Source: Streptomyces sp. NRRL B-1140 (GTDB lineage: Bacteria; Actinomycetota; Actinomycetes; Streptomycetales; Streptomycetaceae). From it: DNA of 64,000 bases. Where the stretch lies: NCBI RefSeq assembly GCF_001280065.1, contig NZ_LGEA01000002.1, positions 1 through 64,000 of the forward strand. The letters are read 5' to 3'. The notes under the pieces were generated by a model that did not search any database, was not told the origin of the DNA, and was given only the letters and a program-made list of their open reading frames with translations. A program made the translations under genes and the position numbers. Position 1 is the stretch's first letter. Each line of letters starts with the position of its first letter. This document shows positions 32,136 through 40,397 of the stretch, piece after piece.

Positions 32136-32957
32136 ATGGCTGTCCGCAAGAACCAGTCCACCCTGACCGCCGACGAGAAGCGGCGTTTCGTCGCCGCGCT
32201 GCTGGAGCTGAAGCGCAGCGGCCGCTACGACGAGTTCGTCACGACGCACAACTCGTTCATCGTCTCCGACACCGACAACGGGGAGCGGACCGGGCACCGC
32301 TCACCGTCCTTCCTGCCCTGGCACCGAAGATTCCTCCTGGAGTTCGAGCGGGCGCTGCAGTCGGTGGACGCGTCGGTGACGCTGCCCTACTGGGACTGGA
32401 CCGTCGACCGTACGCCGCGCGCCTCGCTGTGGGCGCCCGACTTCCTCGGGGGCACCGGGCGGGAGCGGGACGGCAGGGTGACGGACGGGCCGTTCTCCGC
32501 GTCCGGCGGGAACTGGCCGGTCACCGTGCGGGTCGACGGCCGTACGTTCCTGCGGCGCTCCCTGGGATCCGGTACCCGCGAGCTGCCGACGCGGGCCGAG
32601 GTCGAGTCGGTGCTGGCGATGCCCACGTACGACATGGCGCCCTGGAACAGCGGCTCGGACGGCTTCCGCAACCACCTCGAAGGGTGGCGGGGTGTCAATC
32701 TGCACAACCGCGTCCACGTCTGGGTCGGCGGGCAGATGGCCACCGGGGTCTCCCCCAACGACCCGGTGTTCTGGCTGCACCACGCGTACATAGACAAGCT
32801 CTGGGCGGAGTGGCAGCGCCGTCACCCCGGCTCGGGCTACCTGCCCACCGCGGGGACGCCGAACGTCATCGACCTGAACGAGACGATGCGGCCGTGGCAC
32901 GACATGAGTCCGGCGGACCTGCTGGACCACACGCGGTTCTACACGTTCGACGTCTGA
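32136..32957 (+). CDS. melC2: Tyrosinase MelC2 (melanin synthesis)
   Basis: A 273-residue type-3 copper monooxygenase that oxidises tyrosine and L-DOPA to quinones, leading to melanin. All six copper ligands are present: CuA His38 (TTHNSF), His54 (GHRSPSF) and His63 (PWHRRF); CuB His190 and His194 (LHNRVH) and a histidine in FWLHHAYIDKLW. There is no signal peptide, as expected for a protein secreted in complex with MelC1. Length and motifs agree with Streptomyces MelC2. It is the second gene of melC, so pigment production is predicted. It ends next to the convergent RNase H gene. Confidence 0.97.
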   Translation: MAVRKNQSTLTADEKRRFVAALLELKRSGRYDEFVTTHNSFIVSDTDNGERTGHRSPSFLPWHRRFLLEFERALQSVDASVTLPYWDWTVDRTPRASLWAPDFLGGTGRERDGRVTDGPFSASGGNWPVTVRVDGRTFLRRSLGSGTRELPTRAEVESVLAMPTYDMAPWNSGSDGFRNHLEGWRGVNLHNRVHVWVGGQMATGVSPNDPVFWLHHAYIDKLWAEWQRRHPGSGYLPTAGTPNVIDLNETMRPWHDMSPADLLDHTRFYTFDV

Positions 32958-33671
32958 TCAGACGCTGGCGCCCGAGCGGCACTCCGGGTGGCCCCAGCCG
33001 CTGTCGTTCTTGGCGATGGGTTCGCCGGCCGTGTACGAGCGGCCGCACTGGCAGCGGCCGGGGAACTTCGCCTTGATGGTCCGCGAGGAGGCCTTGCCGC
33101 CCGCGCCCTTGGCCGTGCGGGCCGCGCCGCCGCGCGGGCGGGACCGGGGAGTCTTCGCGGGGGTGTCCGGGGAGGGCGGCGGCTCGGGAGAGCCGAGGCC
33201 GCTGCCCGCGGGCTCCTGGGCGGTGGCGGCCTGGCTGGCGGCGCGGTCGGCGAAGTCGTTGAGCCGGTCACCGTCGACCTGGTGGGCGGGGACGTAGCGG
33301 AACTCGACCGAGCGGCCGTCCAGGAGCTCGTCGATGCGCACGACGAGGTCCTGGTTGGCGACCGGCTTGCCGGCGGAGGTCTTCCAGCCGTTGCGCTTCC
33401 AGCCCGGCAGCCAGGTGGTGACGGCCTTCATCGCGTACTGCGAGTCCATCCGGACCTCGAGCGGCACGTCCGGGTCGGTCGACGCCAGGAGGCGCTCCAG
33501 CGCGGTGAGTTCGGCGACGTTGTTGGTGGCCCTGCCCAGCGGCCCCGCCTCCCACCGCTCCGGCGTCTCGGAAGCGTCGGCGACGACCCAGGCCCAGCCC
33601 GCCGGCCCGGGATTTCCCTTCGAAGCCCCGTCACACGCGGCCACAACACGTTCACGCATGCGCTCGATCAT
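32958..33671 (-). CDS. Ribonuclease H family protein with basic linker and C-terminal zinc-binding motif
   Basis: A 237-residue protein. The RNase HI fold occupies residues 8-150 with the full acidic set: Asp14 (ACDGASKGNPG), Glu54 (NNVAEL), Asp76 (RMDSQYA) and Asp142 (DFADRAA), plus His130. Such enzymes cut RNA in RNA-DNA hybrids. A Pro/Ser/Arg/Lys-rich linker of about 50 residues follows, and then a small domain with CQCGRSYTAGEP and HPEC, probably binding zinc. E. coli RNase HI has neither extension. The start may be residue 5 (MRERVV). It is convergent with melC2 with no gap. Confidence 0.9.
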   Translation of the reverse strand: MIERMRERVVAACDGASKGNPGPAGWAWVVADASETPERWEAGPLGRATNNVAELTALERLLASTDPDVPLEVRMDSQYAMKAVTTWLPGWKRNGWKTSAGKPVANQDLVVRIDELLDGRSVEFRYVPAHQVDGDRLNDFADRAASQAATAQEPAGSGLGSPEPPPSPDTPAKTPRSRPRGGAARTAKGAGGKASSRTIKAKFPGRCQCGRSYTAGEPIAKNDSGWGHPECRSGASV

Positions 33672-33722
33672 GCCATGGCCGCGGGTGCCGTCCGGCCGCG
33701 AGGGCCGGGTGCCCGTGCCGCA

Positions 33723-34520
33723 CTAGGCCACGTCGGTCAGCTTCGGCATCTCGCCTTCGGTCTTCGTGGTGTCGATCACCGAGAAGCTCGCGCCCTGTGG
33801 GTCGCTGATGGCCGCGAACCGGCCGAACGGAGTGCTCATGGGGCCGAAGCGCAGCACGCCGCCCAGCTCGGTGGCCTTCGCCACGGCCTCGTCGCAGTCC
33901 TCGACGGTGAAGTAGACGTTGATGTACGGCGGCATCTCGGGCGGGAACTCCTCACCCATCTTCATCCGGCCCAGCACGGTGCGTTCGCCCAGGTCGTAGA
34001 CCCGGAAGTTCATCTCGCCGTCCTCCATGTCCCGCTGCCGGTAGGAGAACACGGCGGGGAAGAACGCGTCGGACTTCTCCGGCTCGCGGGTGAAGACCTC
34101 CGCCCAGGTGTAGGCGCCGGGTTCGGCCATCGCCTGGAAGCCCTCGTGGGTGCCGGCCTGCCAGACGCCGAAGACGACACCACCGGGATCGCGGGCCAGG
34201 CACATGGTGCCGAAGTCGGCGACCCGCATCGGCTCCATCAGCACCTCGCCGCCGTGATCACGGATCCGGGCGGCGGTGGCGGCGGCATCCCGGGACGCGA
34301 AGTAGAGGCACCACTGCGACAGGCCCTCCTGGCCCGGCATCGGCGGGACGACGGCGGCGACCGCCTTGCCGTTCACGGAGGCCTCGGTGTAGTTGCCGAA
34401 CTCCGCCGCCGCCTCGGCGAAGGTCCAGCCGAGGACCTCGCCGTAGAAGCTCTTGGCCCCTTCGAGGTCGCTGAACATCGCGTCGGCCCAGCAAGGGGCT
34501 CCTTCAGGTTGCACGGCCAT
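33723..34520 (-). CDS. VOC-superfamily protein with two glyoxalase-like domains
   Basis: A 265-residue protein of two tandem vicinal-oxygen-chelate domains. Domain 1 starts at about residue 8 (CWADAMFSDLEGAKSFYGEVLGWTF) and ends with DPGGVVFGVWQAGTH. Domain 2 starts at about 138 (YTWAEVFTREPEKSDAFFPAVFSY) and ends with DPQGASFSVI. Streptomyces proteins of this type are annotated as hydroxylases or glyoxalase/bleomycin-resistance-like, but activity is usually unknown. ATG at 34520 begins the family's typical N-terminus. It lies 51 bp upstream of RNase H in the same direction. Confidence 0.9.
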   Translation of the reverse strand: MAVQPEGAPCWADAMFSDLEGAKSFYGEVLGWTFAEAAAEFGNYTEASVNGKAVAAVVPPMPGQEGLSQWCLYFASRDAAATAARIRDHGGEVLMEPMRVADFGTMCLARDPGGVVFGVWQAGTHEGFQAMAEPGAYTWAEVFTREPEKSDAFFPAVFSYRQRDMEDGEMNFRVYDLGERTVLGRMKMGEEFPPEMPPYINVYFTVEDCDEAVAKATELGGVLRFGPMSTPFGRFAAISDPQGASFSVIDTTKTEGEMPKLTDVA

Positions 34521-34683
34521 GGCTACGGCCCTCTCCGCGAGTGGATTCGTCCGTTTCCTCACGCTAGCCATCCGGGGGCGGACGCGCGCGTCGAGCAGAC
34601 CCGCACACGGCGCACGTCTTCCCCCCGGCGCCCGGTTGTGCTTGCCTGAGTGCCGTTTCGGTGGCCGGGGCGGGAGTTGCCGT

Positions 34684-35583
34684 ATGCGCAAGCCGTGGGT
34701 CGTGGGGGTACTGCTGGCCGGGATGTTCCTCGGCGGGTGCGGGGATCCGGCGTCCGCACCCGAGGAGCCGGCACCGGCCGTGCCCCGGGCGTCGGCCACC
34801 ACCCACCAGCGCGTCCCCGCCTCCCCCGGTCCGGGGCCGGAACGGGCGCCCACGGTGCTGTACCTGGGCGACTCGCTGGCGATGGAGGCCCAGAAGGTCC
34901 TGGGCGAGGAGTTACGCCGGGACCTGGAAGCGAAGTACACCGGTGCCCCGTACTCCGGCACCACGCTGTGCGACTACCTGGAAGGCACGGCCGACCGCTC
35001 CCTGGTCCCGGCCCCCGACAAGGCCGCCGCCCTGGTGCGCAGGCTGCGGCCGGACGTCGTGGTCCTGCAGTTCTGGGGGAACTCCTGGGGCTACACGCCG
35101 TGCATGGACGGCATCACCTACGACAAGTCCCCGGCCCGGTACTTCACGCGGTACGAAACCGACGCCCGCCGGCTCACCGAGCAGATCGCCGCGGCCGGGG
35201 GCGACGGCCGCCCGCGGATCGTCTGGGTGTCGCAGGGGCCGGACCCGATCACCCCCGAGCGGGTCCGGCGCGTCAACGCGCTGTACGAGAAGCGTGCCGC
35301 GGCCTCGGGCGGCCTCGTGGCGGACGCCGGGAAGACGGTGAGCCCGGCCACCGGCCGGTACAGCTGGACGCAGTACCTGCCGTGCACCGCCTACGAGCGC
35401 GGCCACCCCGGCCTCTGCACACAGCCCGGCCGCGGCCGGACGGCCCTGCACCGCGACGACGACTATCTGCACTTCTGCCTGGCCCCCACGACCTCCAGGC
35501 CGAAGCCCTGCCCGGTCCGCTCCCCCGGGATCCTGCGCATCGCCCGGGAGATCACCAAAACCGTTCGACAGGCGGCGCGTTGA
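34684..35583 (+). CDS. Putative lipoprotein SGNH hydrolase; contains a TTA codon
   Basis: A 299-residue exported protein. The signal peptide ends in a lipobox (FLGGC, Cys19), followed by a proline-rich linker. The SGNH-like domain shows block I YLGDSLAMEAQ with the nucleophile serine, a GNSWG segment and a C-terminal DDYLHFC that may carry the Asp/His. Several cysteines suggest disulfides. Codon 77 is TTA (34912-34914), read only by the bldA tRNA in Streptomyces, so translation may be delayed to the aerial or stationary phase. An APH-like kinase gene follows directly. The substrate (cell-wall or sugar ester) is not known. Confidence 0.85.
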   Translation: MRKPWVVGVLLAGMFLGGCGDPASAPEEPAPAVPRASATTHQRVPASPGPGPERAPTVLYLGDSLAMEAQKVLGEELRRDLEAKYTGAPYSGTTLCDYLEGTADRSLVPAPDKAAALVRRLRPDVVVLQFWGNSWGYTPCMDGITYDKSPARYFTRYETDARRLTEQIAAAGGDGRPRIVWVSQGPDPITPERVRRVNALYEKRAAASGGLVADAGKTVSPATGRYSWTQYLPCTAYERGHPGLCTQPGRGRTALHRDDDYLHFCLAPTTSRPKPCPVRSPGILRIAREITKTVRQAAR

Positions 35584-35591
35584 CCGCTCGA

Positions 35592-36491
35592 ATGGGCGGC
35601 ATGGGTGCGGTGCGGATGCATGAGGACGAGCTGGACATCGACGTCTCGGTCGTCGGCCGGCTGATCGCGGGACAGTTCCCGCGGTGGGCCGGACTGCCGC
35701 TGCGGCGGCTGGAGTCCTCCGGGACGGAGAACGCCATGTTCCGCCTCGGCGCGGACAAGGTCGTACGGCTCCCCCGGCACCCCCGTGCCGTGGAAGCCAT
35801 CGCGCACGAGCTGCGCTGGCTGCCCCGGCTGGGCCCGGCCCTGCCCGTCGCCGCACCCGAAGCCCTCGGGCGGGGCGAACCCGGGGACGGCTTTCCCTGG
35901 CCCTGGGCGGTGTACGGCTGGCTGGACGGCCGCAACCCGGAGCCCGGCGCGCTCGACGAACCCGCCCTGCTCGCCCAGGATCTGGCGGCGTATGTCACCG
36001 CCCTGCGCCGTGTCGACGCGTCGGAGGGGCCCCCGGGCTACCGGGGGGTGCCGCTGGCGGCCCGGGACGCCTTCATGCGTGAGGCCCTCGCGCAGCTCGC
36101 GGGCCGGGTCGACACCGCCGCGGTGACGAAGGCCTGGGAAGCGGCCCTGCGCGCTCCGGAGCACACCGGCCCGCCGGTCTGGGCCCACGGCGACCTGATG
36201 GCCGGGAACCTGCTGGTCGAGGGCGGACGGCTCAGCGCCGTGATCGACTACGGGACGGCAGGGGTCGGTGATCCGGCCGTCGACCTCATCGCTGCCTGGT
36301 GCCTGCTGCCGGCCGCGGCCCGCGGAGTGTTCCGCGAGGCCGTGGGCGCCGGCGAGGCCGAATGGGCCCGGGCCCGGGGCTGGGCCCTGTCGATCGCGGT
36401 CATCGCGCTGCCCTACTACTGGGACACGAATCCGCCCGTCGCGGCGAACTCCCGGCACGTGCTCGGGGAGATCGCCGCGGAGACGGCGTAG
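35592..36491 (+). CDS. Aminoglycoside/macrolide phosphotransferase-like kinase (APH family)
   Basis: A protein of up to 299 residues with an APH/choline-kinase fold. The catalytic loop is VWAHGDLMAGNLLVEGG (HGDxxxxN) and the metal-binding motif is VIDYGTAGVGDPAVDL. The substrate domain is rich in Trp and Leu. In-frame starts exist at 35592, 35601 and 35616; the last begins MHEDELDIDV, which matches the usual start of this group, so the true protein may be 291 residues. It lies immediately after the lipoprotein gene. These kinases phosphorylate aminoglycosides, macrolides or small metabolites; resistance is possible but unproved. Confidence 0.87.
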   Translation: MGGMGAVRMHEDELDIDVSVVGRLIAGQFPRWAGLPLRRLESSGTENAMFRLGADKVVRLPRHPRAVEAIAHELRWLPRLGPALPVAAPEALGRGEPGDGFPWPWAVYGWLDGRNPEPGALDEPALLAQDLAAYVTALRRVDASEGPPGYRGVPLAARDAFMREALAQLAGRVDTAAVTKAWEAALRAPEHTGPPVWAHGDLMAGNLLVEGGRLSAVIDYGTAGVGDPAVDLIAAWCLLPAAARGVFREAVGAGEAEWARARGWALSIAVIALPYYWDTNPPVAANSRHVLGEIAAETA

Positions 36492-36523
36492 GTGTCGGGC
36501 CGGCACGCTGCGCGGGACGGCTC

Positions 36524-36541
36524 CGCCCCGTCGGCGGGGCG
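36524..36541. terminator. Bidirectional hairpin between APH-like and VOC genes
   Basis: CGCCCCG (36524-36530), loop TCGG, CGGGGCG (36535-36541) is a perfect 7-bp stem-loop between two convergent genes, ending three bases before the stop of the VOC gene. Confidence 0.55.
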
Positions 36542-36543
36542 CG

Positions 36544-37026
36544 TCATTCGCCGGCGTACGCCTTGTCCAGGGCGGCGATGTCGAACTTGCTCATCGCCAT
36601 GAACGCCTGGGTGACGCGGGCGGCCTTCGCCGGATCCGGGTCGGTGATCATCGCGTCGAGCCGGTCCGGGACGACCTGCCAGGACACGCCGAACCGGTCC
36701 TTGAGCCAGCCGCAGGGGCCGGGCTCGCCGCCGTTCTCGGTGAGCCTGTTCCAGTAGTAGTCGATCTCCTCCTGGTTCTCGCAGAAGATCATGAAGGAGA
36801 TCGCCTCGCTGAACCTGAACTCGGGTCCGCCGTTGAGGCCCAGGAACCGGTGTCCGTTGGCCGTGAACTCCACGGTCATCACGCTCCCGGCGGGCTGCGG
36901 GGCGCCCTCGGGGTAGCGGGCGACCTTGCCGATGCTGGAGTTCTTGAAGACCGAGACGTAGAAGTGGGCGGCCTCCTCGGCCTGGCCGTCGAACCAGAGG
37001 CAGGTGGTGAATCCGTCGGTGGTCAT
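36544..37026 (-). CDS. VOC family protein, PhnB-like
   Basis: A 160-residue single-domain protein of the PhnB/3-demethylubiquinone methyltransferase-like VOC group. It begins TTCLWFDGQAEEAAHFYVSVF; NGHRFLGLNGGPEFRFSEAISFMI and GWLKDRFGVSWQVVPDRL are characteristic of the group. The C-terminal VTQAFMAMSKFDIAALDKAYAG is also typical. Family members are abundant in actinobacteria and have no settled activity. It stands alone, divergent from the epoxide hydrolase. Confidence 0.9.
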   Translation of the reverse strand: MTTDGFTTCLWFDGQAEEAAHFYVSVFKNSSIGKVARYPEGAPQPAGSVMTVEFTANGHRFLGLNGGPEFRFSEAISFMIFCENQEEIDYYWNRLTENGGEPGPCGWLKDRFGVSWQVVPDRLDAMITDPDPAKAARVTQAFMAMSKFDIAALDKAYAGE

Positions 37027-37142
37027 GGGTCCTCCCGGGTGCGTGGAACGCTGTCACCACTGTCGACCGGTGCGCGCTGGGGAACTCATCGGCCGGCCGG
37101 CCGTCAATTCAGGTGGCCGTTACACCGTTCGGAACTAGCATC

Positions 37143-38354
37143 ATGCTCATGACGTCCACGCCCGCCGGCAGCGGCATCCGTCCCTTCCGCATCGACGTAC
37201 CGCAGAGCGACCTCGACGACCTCCACGACCGCCTCGACCGCATCCGGTGGCCCGACGAGCTGCCGGGCGTGGGCTGGTCCTACGGCGTTCCCTCGGGCTA
37301 TCTGCGCGAGCTGGTGCGGTACTGGCGGCACGACTACGACTGGCGGGCCGCGGAGGCGCGGCTGAACGCGTGGCCGCAGTTCATGACCGAGATCGACGGC
37401 GCGCAGGTGCACTTCGCCCACGTCCGCTCCCCCGAGCCCGACGCGACCCCGCTGGTCGTCACGCACGGGTGGCCCGGTTCGATCGTGGAGTTCCTCGACG
37501 TCGTCGGGCCGCTGACGGATCCGGCCGCCCACGGGGGCGATCCGGCCGACGCCTTCCACGTCGTGCTGCCGAGCATCCCCGGCTTCGGGTTCTCCGGTCC
37601 CACCCGGGAGACCGGCTGGGAGGCGCGCCGGATCGCCGACGCCTGGGCCGAGCTGATGACACGCCTCGGCTACGAGCGGTTCGGCGCGCAGGGCGGCGAC
37701 TGGGGGGCGGCGATCTCCCGCGAACTGGGCCGCGTCCACCCCGGCCGGGTCACCGGCGTCCACCTCAATCTGCTGCCGGGCGCCCAGGCGGCCACCGAGC
37801 CGACCGCCGAGGAGCTCCAGGCCCTGAGTCCCGCGGAGCGGGAGCGCACGCTCACCTCGTGGCGGCGCTGGACGCAGTGGTCCCGCGACGGCACGGGCTA
37901 CTTCCATGTGCAGTCCACCCGGCCGCAGACCGTGTCCTACGCGCTCACCGACTCCCCCGTGGGCCAACTCGCCTGGGTCGTCGAGAAGTTCCAGGAGTGG
38001 ACGGACTCCGGGGAGCTGCCCGAGGAGGCCGTCGACCGGGATCTGATGCTGACGAACGTGATGCTGTACTGGCTGACGGGCACGGCGGGCTCGTCGGCCC
38101 GGGTCTACTACGAGCGGGCCCACGCCCGGGGCGAGCGGGTGGCCGCTCCGCACGAGCCCTCCACCGCGCCGACCGCCGTGGCGTCCTTCTTCGGCGATCC
38201 GCAGATCCCGCTGCGGCACCGGGCCGAGCGCACGGAGAACATCGTCCGCTGGACGGAGTTCGACCGCGGCGGGCACTTCGCGGCGATGGAGCAGCCCGAC
38301 CTGCTGGTGGGTGATGTGCGGGCGTTCTTCCGTCAGTTGCGGGAGAAGGGCTGA
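37143..38354 (+). CDS. Epoxide hydrolase (alpha/beta-hydrolase with EHN domain)
   Basis: A protein of about 403 residues. The epoxide-hydrolase N-terminal domain opens with RPFRIDVPQSDLDDLHDRLDRIRWPDEL. The oxyanion-hole motif is HGWPGS, the nucleophile is the aspartate in GAQGGDWGAAI, and the catalytic histidine is in RGGHFAAMEQP. Microsomal-type epoxide hydrolases open epoxides to diols through an alkyl-enzyme ester, and the essential residues are all present. ATG at 37143 or 37149 is preferred over 37113 because the family begins at MTSTPAG. No signal peptide. The substrate is unknown. Confidence 0.92.
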   Translation: MLMTSTPAGSGIRPFRIDVPQSDLDDLHDRLDRIRWPDELPGVGWSYGVPSGYLRELVRYWRHDYDWRAAEARLNAWPQFMTEIDGAQVHFAHVRSPEPDATPLVVTHGWPGSIVEFLDVVGPLTDPAAHGGDPADAFHVVLPSIPGFGFSGPTRETGWEARRIADAWAELMTRLGYERFGAQGGDWGAAISRELGRVHPGRVTGVHLNLLPGAQAATEPTAEELQALSPAERERTLTSWRRWTQWSRDGTGYFHVQSTRPQTVSYALTDSPVGQLAWVVEKFQEWTDSGELPEEAVDRDLMLTNVMLYWLTGTAGSSARVYYERAHARGERVAAPHEPSTAPTAVASFFGDPQIPLRHRAERTENIVRWTEFDRGGHFAAMEQPDLLVGDVRAFFRQLREKG

Positions 38355-38365
38355 GGGCGTCGGGC

Positions 38366-38395
38366 TCTGCCGGCAGCGGATCTGCCGAGGGCAGA
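38366..38395 (+). promoter_or_regulatory. PopR-type palindromes upstream of clpP3
   Basis: TCTGCC-GAG-GGCAGA (38381-38395) is a perfect dyad with 3-bp spacer, the same core as the PopR box TCTGCC-N3-GGCAGA I recall for the S. lividans clpP3 promoter. A second, imperfect copy TCTGCC-GGCAG (38366-38376) lies 15 bp upstream. The perfect box ends 96 bp before the clpP3 start, an activator-like position. Confidence 0.7.
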
Positions 38396-38490
38396 GAAAC
38401 CGTTCGCGGGGCTCGCCCGAGGCCAAGAGTGGAGTCGACGGCACATCCCGACACGTCGGCGGCACCTGCCGCCGCACCTGAGGAGAACCG

Positions 38491-39132
38491 ATGACTCCAC
38501 TCACGACCCTCGCCCCGCGGGCGGAGGAGGGCGACACCCCTCCGACCCGTTTCGACGACCACCTGGCCGCCCAGCTGCTCGCGCAGCGCATCGTGCTGCT
38601 GGGCACCCAGGTCGACGAGGTCTCCGCCAACCGGGTCTGCTCCCAGCTGCTCATCCTGTCCGCGGAGGACGCGCACACCGACATCAGCCTGTACATCAAC
38701 AGCCCGGGCGGCGCGGTGCACGCGGGCCTCGCCATCTACGACACGATGCGGCTCATCCCGAACGACGTCTCCACCCTGGCCATGGGGTTCGCGGCCAGCA
38801 TGGGCCAGTTCCTGCTGAGCGTCGGCGCCCCGGGCAAGCGCTACGCCCTGCCGAACGCGCGGATCATGATGCACCAGCCCTCGGCGGGCATCGGCGGCAC
38901 CACCGCCGACATCGAGATCCAGGCGGAGAACCTGGAGTTCACCAAGCGGACGATCGAGCGGATCACCGCCGAGCACACCGGTCAGAGCCCGGAGACCATC
39001 TCCCGGGACGGCGACCGGGACCGCTGGTTCACGGCGGAGGAGGCCAGGGAGTACGGCATGGTGGACCGGGTCGTGGAATCCCTCGCGGACGTCCGCCCGG
39101 CGGTCACCCGGCGCAGGATGGGGCTGCAGTGA
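38491..39132 (+). CDS. clpP3: ATP-dependent Clp protease proteolytic subunit ClpP3
   Basis: A 213-residue ClpP peptidase subunit. The serine nucleophile is Ser103 ([11 protein letters not shown]), the histidine is His128 (IMMHQPSAG), and an aspartate lies in [21 protein letters not shown] is the oligomer-handle region. It should therefore be catalytically able. With clpP4 it forms the second ClpP pair of Streptomyces, normally expressed only when ClpP1/ClpP2 fail. The stop overlaps the clpP4 start. The promoter region carries a PopR-type palindrome, and popR itself lies just beyond clpP4. Confidence 0.93.
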   Translation: MTPLTTLAPRAEEGDTPPTRFDDHLAAQLLAQRIVLLGTQVDEVSANRVCSQLLILSAEDAHTDISLYINSPGGAVHAGLAIYDTMRLIPNDVSTLAMGFAASMGQFLLSVGAPGKRYALPNARIMMHQPSAGIGGTTADIEIQAENLEFTKRTIERITAEHTGQSPETISRDGDRDRWFTAEEAREYGMVDRVVESLADVRPAVTRRRMGLQ

Positions 39133-39734
39133 TGGGTACGTACACGATTCCGAACGTCGTCGAGCGCACCCCGCAGGGCGAGCGGTCCTACGACGTGTTC
39201 AGCCGGCTGCTGTCCGAGCGGATCATCTTCCTCGGCACCGGGATCGACGACGGCGTCGCCAACGTCGTCATCGCCCAGCTCCTCCACCTGGAGTCGTCGT
39301 CGCCGGAGAGCGAGATCGCGATCTACCTGAACTCTCCGGGTGGCTCGTTCACTTCACTCATGGCCATCTACGACACGATGACGTTCGTGCAGGCGCCGAT
39401 CTCCACGTTCTGCGTGGGGCAGGCGGCCTCCACGGCGGCCGTGCTGCTGGCCGGCGGAGACCCGGGGCGGCGGTTCGTGCTGGAGCACTCACGGGTGCTG
39501 CTCGGTCAGCCGGCTGCAGGAGGGCAGCGCGGCATGGTCTCCGATCTGGCGCTCCAGGCCAAGGAGATGGTGCGCATCCGCTCCCAGGTCGAGGAGGTGC
39601 TGGCGCGGCACACCCACCACGACGTGGCGACGCTGCGGGCCGACATGGACCGCGACAAGGTGTTCACCGCGCAGGAGGCGGTGGGCTACGGGCTGGCCGA
39701 CGAGGTGCTCAGCCGGCGCCTCGCGAGGGTATGA
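39132..39734 (+). CDS. clpP4: Clp protease subunit ClpP4, catalytic histidine replaced by glycine
   Basis: A 200-residue ClpP-family subunit. Ser100 is kept ([12 protein letters not shown]), but 25 residues later, where His must stand ([10 protein letters not shown]), the residue is Gly125. In ClpP3 the Ser103-His128 spacing is identical, so the alignment is secure. The subunit therefore lacks a full triad, as the ClpR subunits of plants and cyanobacteria do, and probably works as a structural or activating partner of ClpP3. ATG at 39132 overlaps the clpP3 stop; GTG at 39129 is an alternative. Confidence 0.92.
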   Translation: MGTYTIPNVVERTPQGERSYDVFSRLLSERIIFLGTGIDDGVANVVIAQLLHLESSSPESEIAIYLNSPGGSFTSLMAIYDTMTFVQAPISTFCVGQAASTAAVLLAGGDPGRRFVLEHSRVLLGQPAAGGQRGMVSDLALQAKEMVRIRSQVEEVLARHTHHDVATLRADMDRDKVFTAQEAVGYGLADEVLSRRLARV

Positions 39735-39756
39735 GGCGCCGGCCGGCCGACGCGGC

Positions 39757-40170
39757 TCAGGCCGCCAGGCACATTCCGTCGTGCGACGAGGGGGACGCGC
39801 CGCGGCGGTCGCTGCCCGCGTAGTGCGAGCTGAGCCGGATCAGTTCGCCCCGCGCCCTGGCCAGCAGGTCGCCGAGGCTCAGCCCGAGGGCGTGGGCGGC
39901 GGCCGCGAGGACCTCCGACGAGGCCTCCTTGCGGCCCCGTTCCACCTCCGAGAGGTAGGGCATGGAGATCCTCGCCTCGTCTGCGACGTCCTTCAGTGTG
40001 CGCTCCTGCGCGAGGCGCTCGCGGCGCAGGACGTCACCCACCAGGTCCCGCCACAGCGGCTCCTTCACGGCGGGGTCGGGCGGCGCCTGGCGTGGGGGTG
40101 CGCCCGGGGGACGAGCGCCGTGCGGGCGCAGCGGAATGACTCGGGCTTCTTTCGGCAGGTGGTTGCTCAC
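39757..40170 (-). CDS. popR: XRE-type transcriptional activator PopR
   Basis: A 137-residue regulator with a helix-turn-helix of the XRE/Cro type: RTLKDVADEARISMPYLSEVERGRKEASSEVL at about residues 58-90. Its position next to clpP3-clpP4, convergent with them, matches popR of S. lividans, whose product activates that operon. The protein ends in LAA. Established work on PopR reports that it is degraded by ClpP1/P2 and that C-terminal alanines are essential for this, so the same degron logic is visible here. A proline-rich N-terminus precedes the HTH. Confidence 0.9.
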   Translation of the reverse strand: MSNHLPKEARVIPLRPHGARPPGAPPRQAPPDPAVKEPLWRDLVGDVLRRERLAQERTLKDVADEARISMPYLSEVERGRKEASSEVLAAAAHALGLSLGDLLARARGELIRLSSHYAGSDRRGASPSSHDGMCLAA

Positions 40171-40397
40171 TTCTCCAGCCTAGGAATCCCGGCCGTCGGG
40201 GGAAGGGCCCGGCGTTCCGCCCTGGGGGGAACCACGGCGCTCGTGACGGGACGGGGACGACGAGCCAGGGGTATAGCGTGACATTCCTTCCCTTTTCGCC
40301 CATGGCAAAATCGGAGGGCATGGTGCGCGTCAACCCGGGTACCCGCAACTCGGGAGTACCTATGCAGATGTCAGCCGTGACGTTCGTGGGAGAGGTA
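40171..40397. promoter_or_regulatory. Divergent region between popR and sigma-factor gene
   Basis: GGGTAT at 40269-40274 matches the -10 element of SigB/SigF/SigH-type promoters, but no GTTT-like -35 is clear. Several in-frame ATGs (40278, 40302, 40320, 40362) precede the preferred sigma-factor start, so part of this region may be coding. No TCTGCC PopR half-sites are seen here. Confidence 0.35.

Noticed and set aside
27521..32957. Biosynthetic gene cluster formed by oxidase, MFS exporter, TetR and tyrosinase
   Set aside because: No scaffold-building enzyme is present. melC is a stand-alone melanin operon with its own regulatory region, and the oxidase faces the MFS-TetR pair.
34684..36491. 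Resistance gene cluster suggested by the APH-like kinase
   Set aside because: APH folds are used for many substrates in Streptomyces; no antibiotic biosynthesis or other resistance gene adjoins it.
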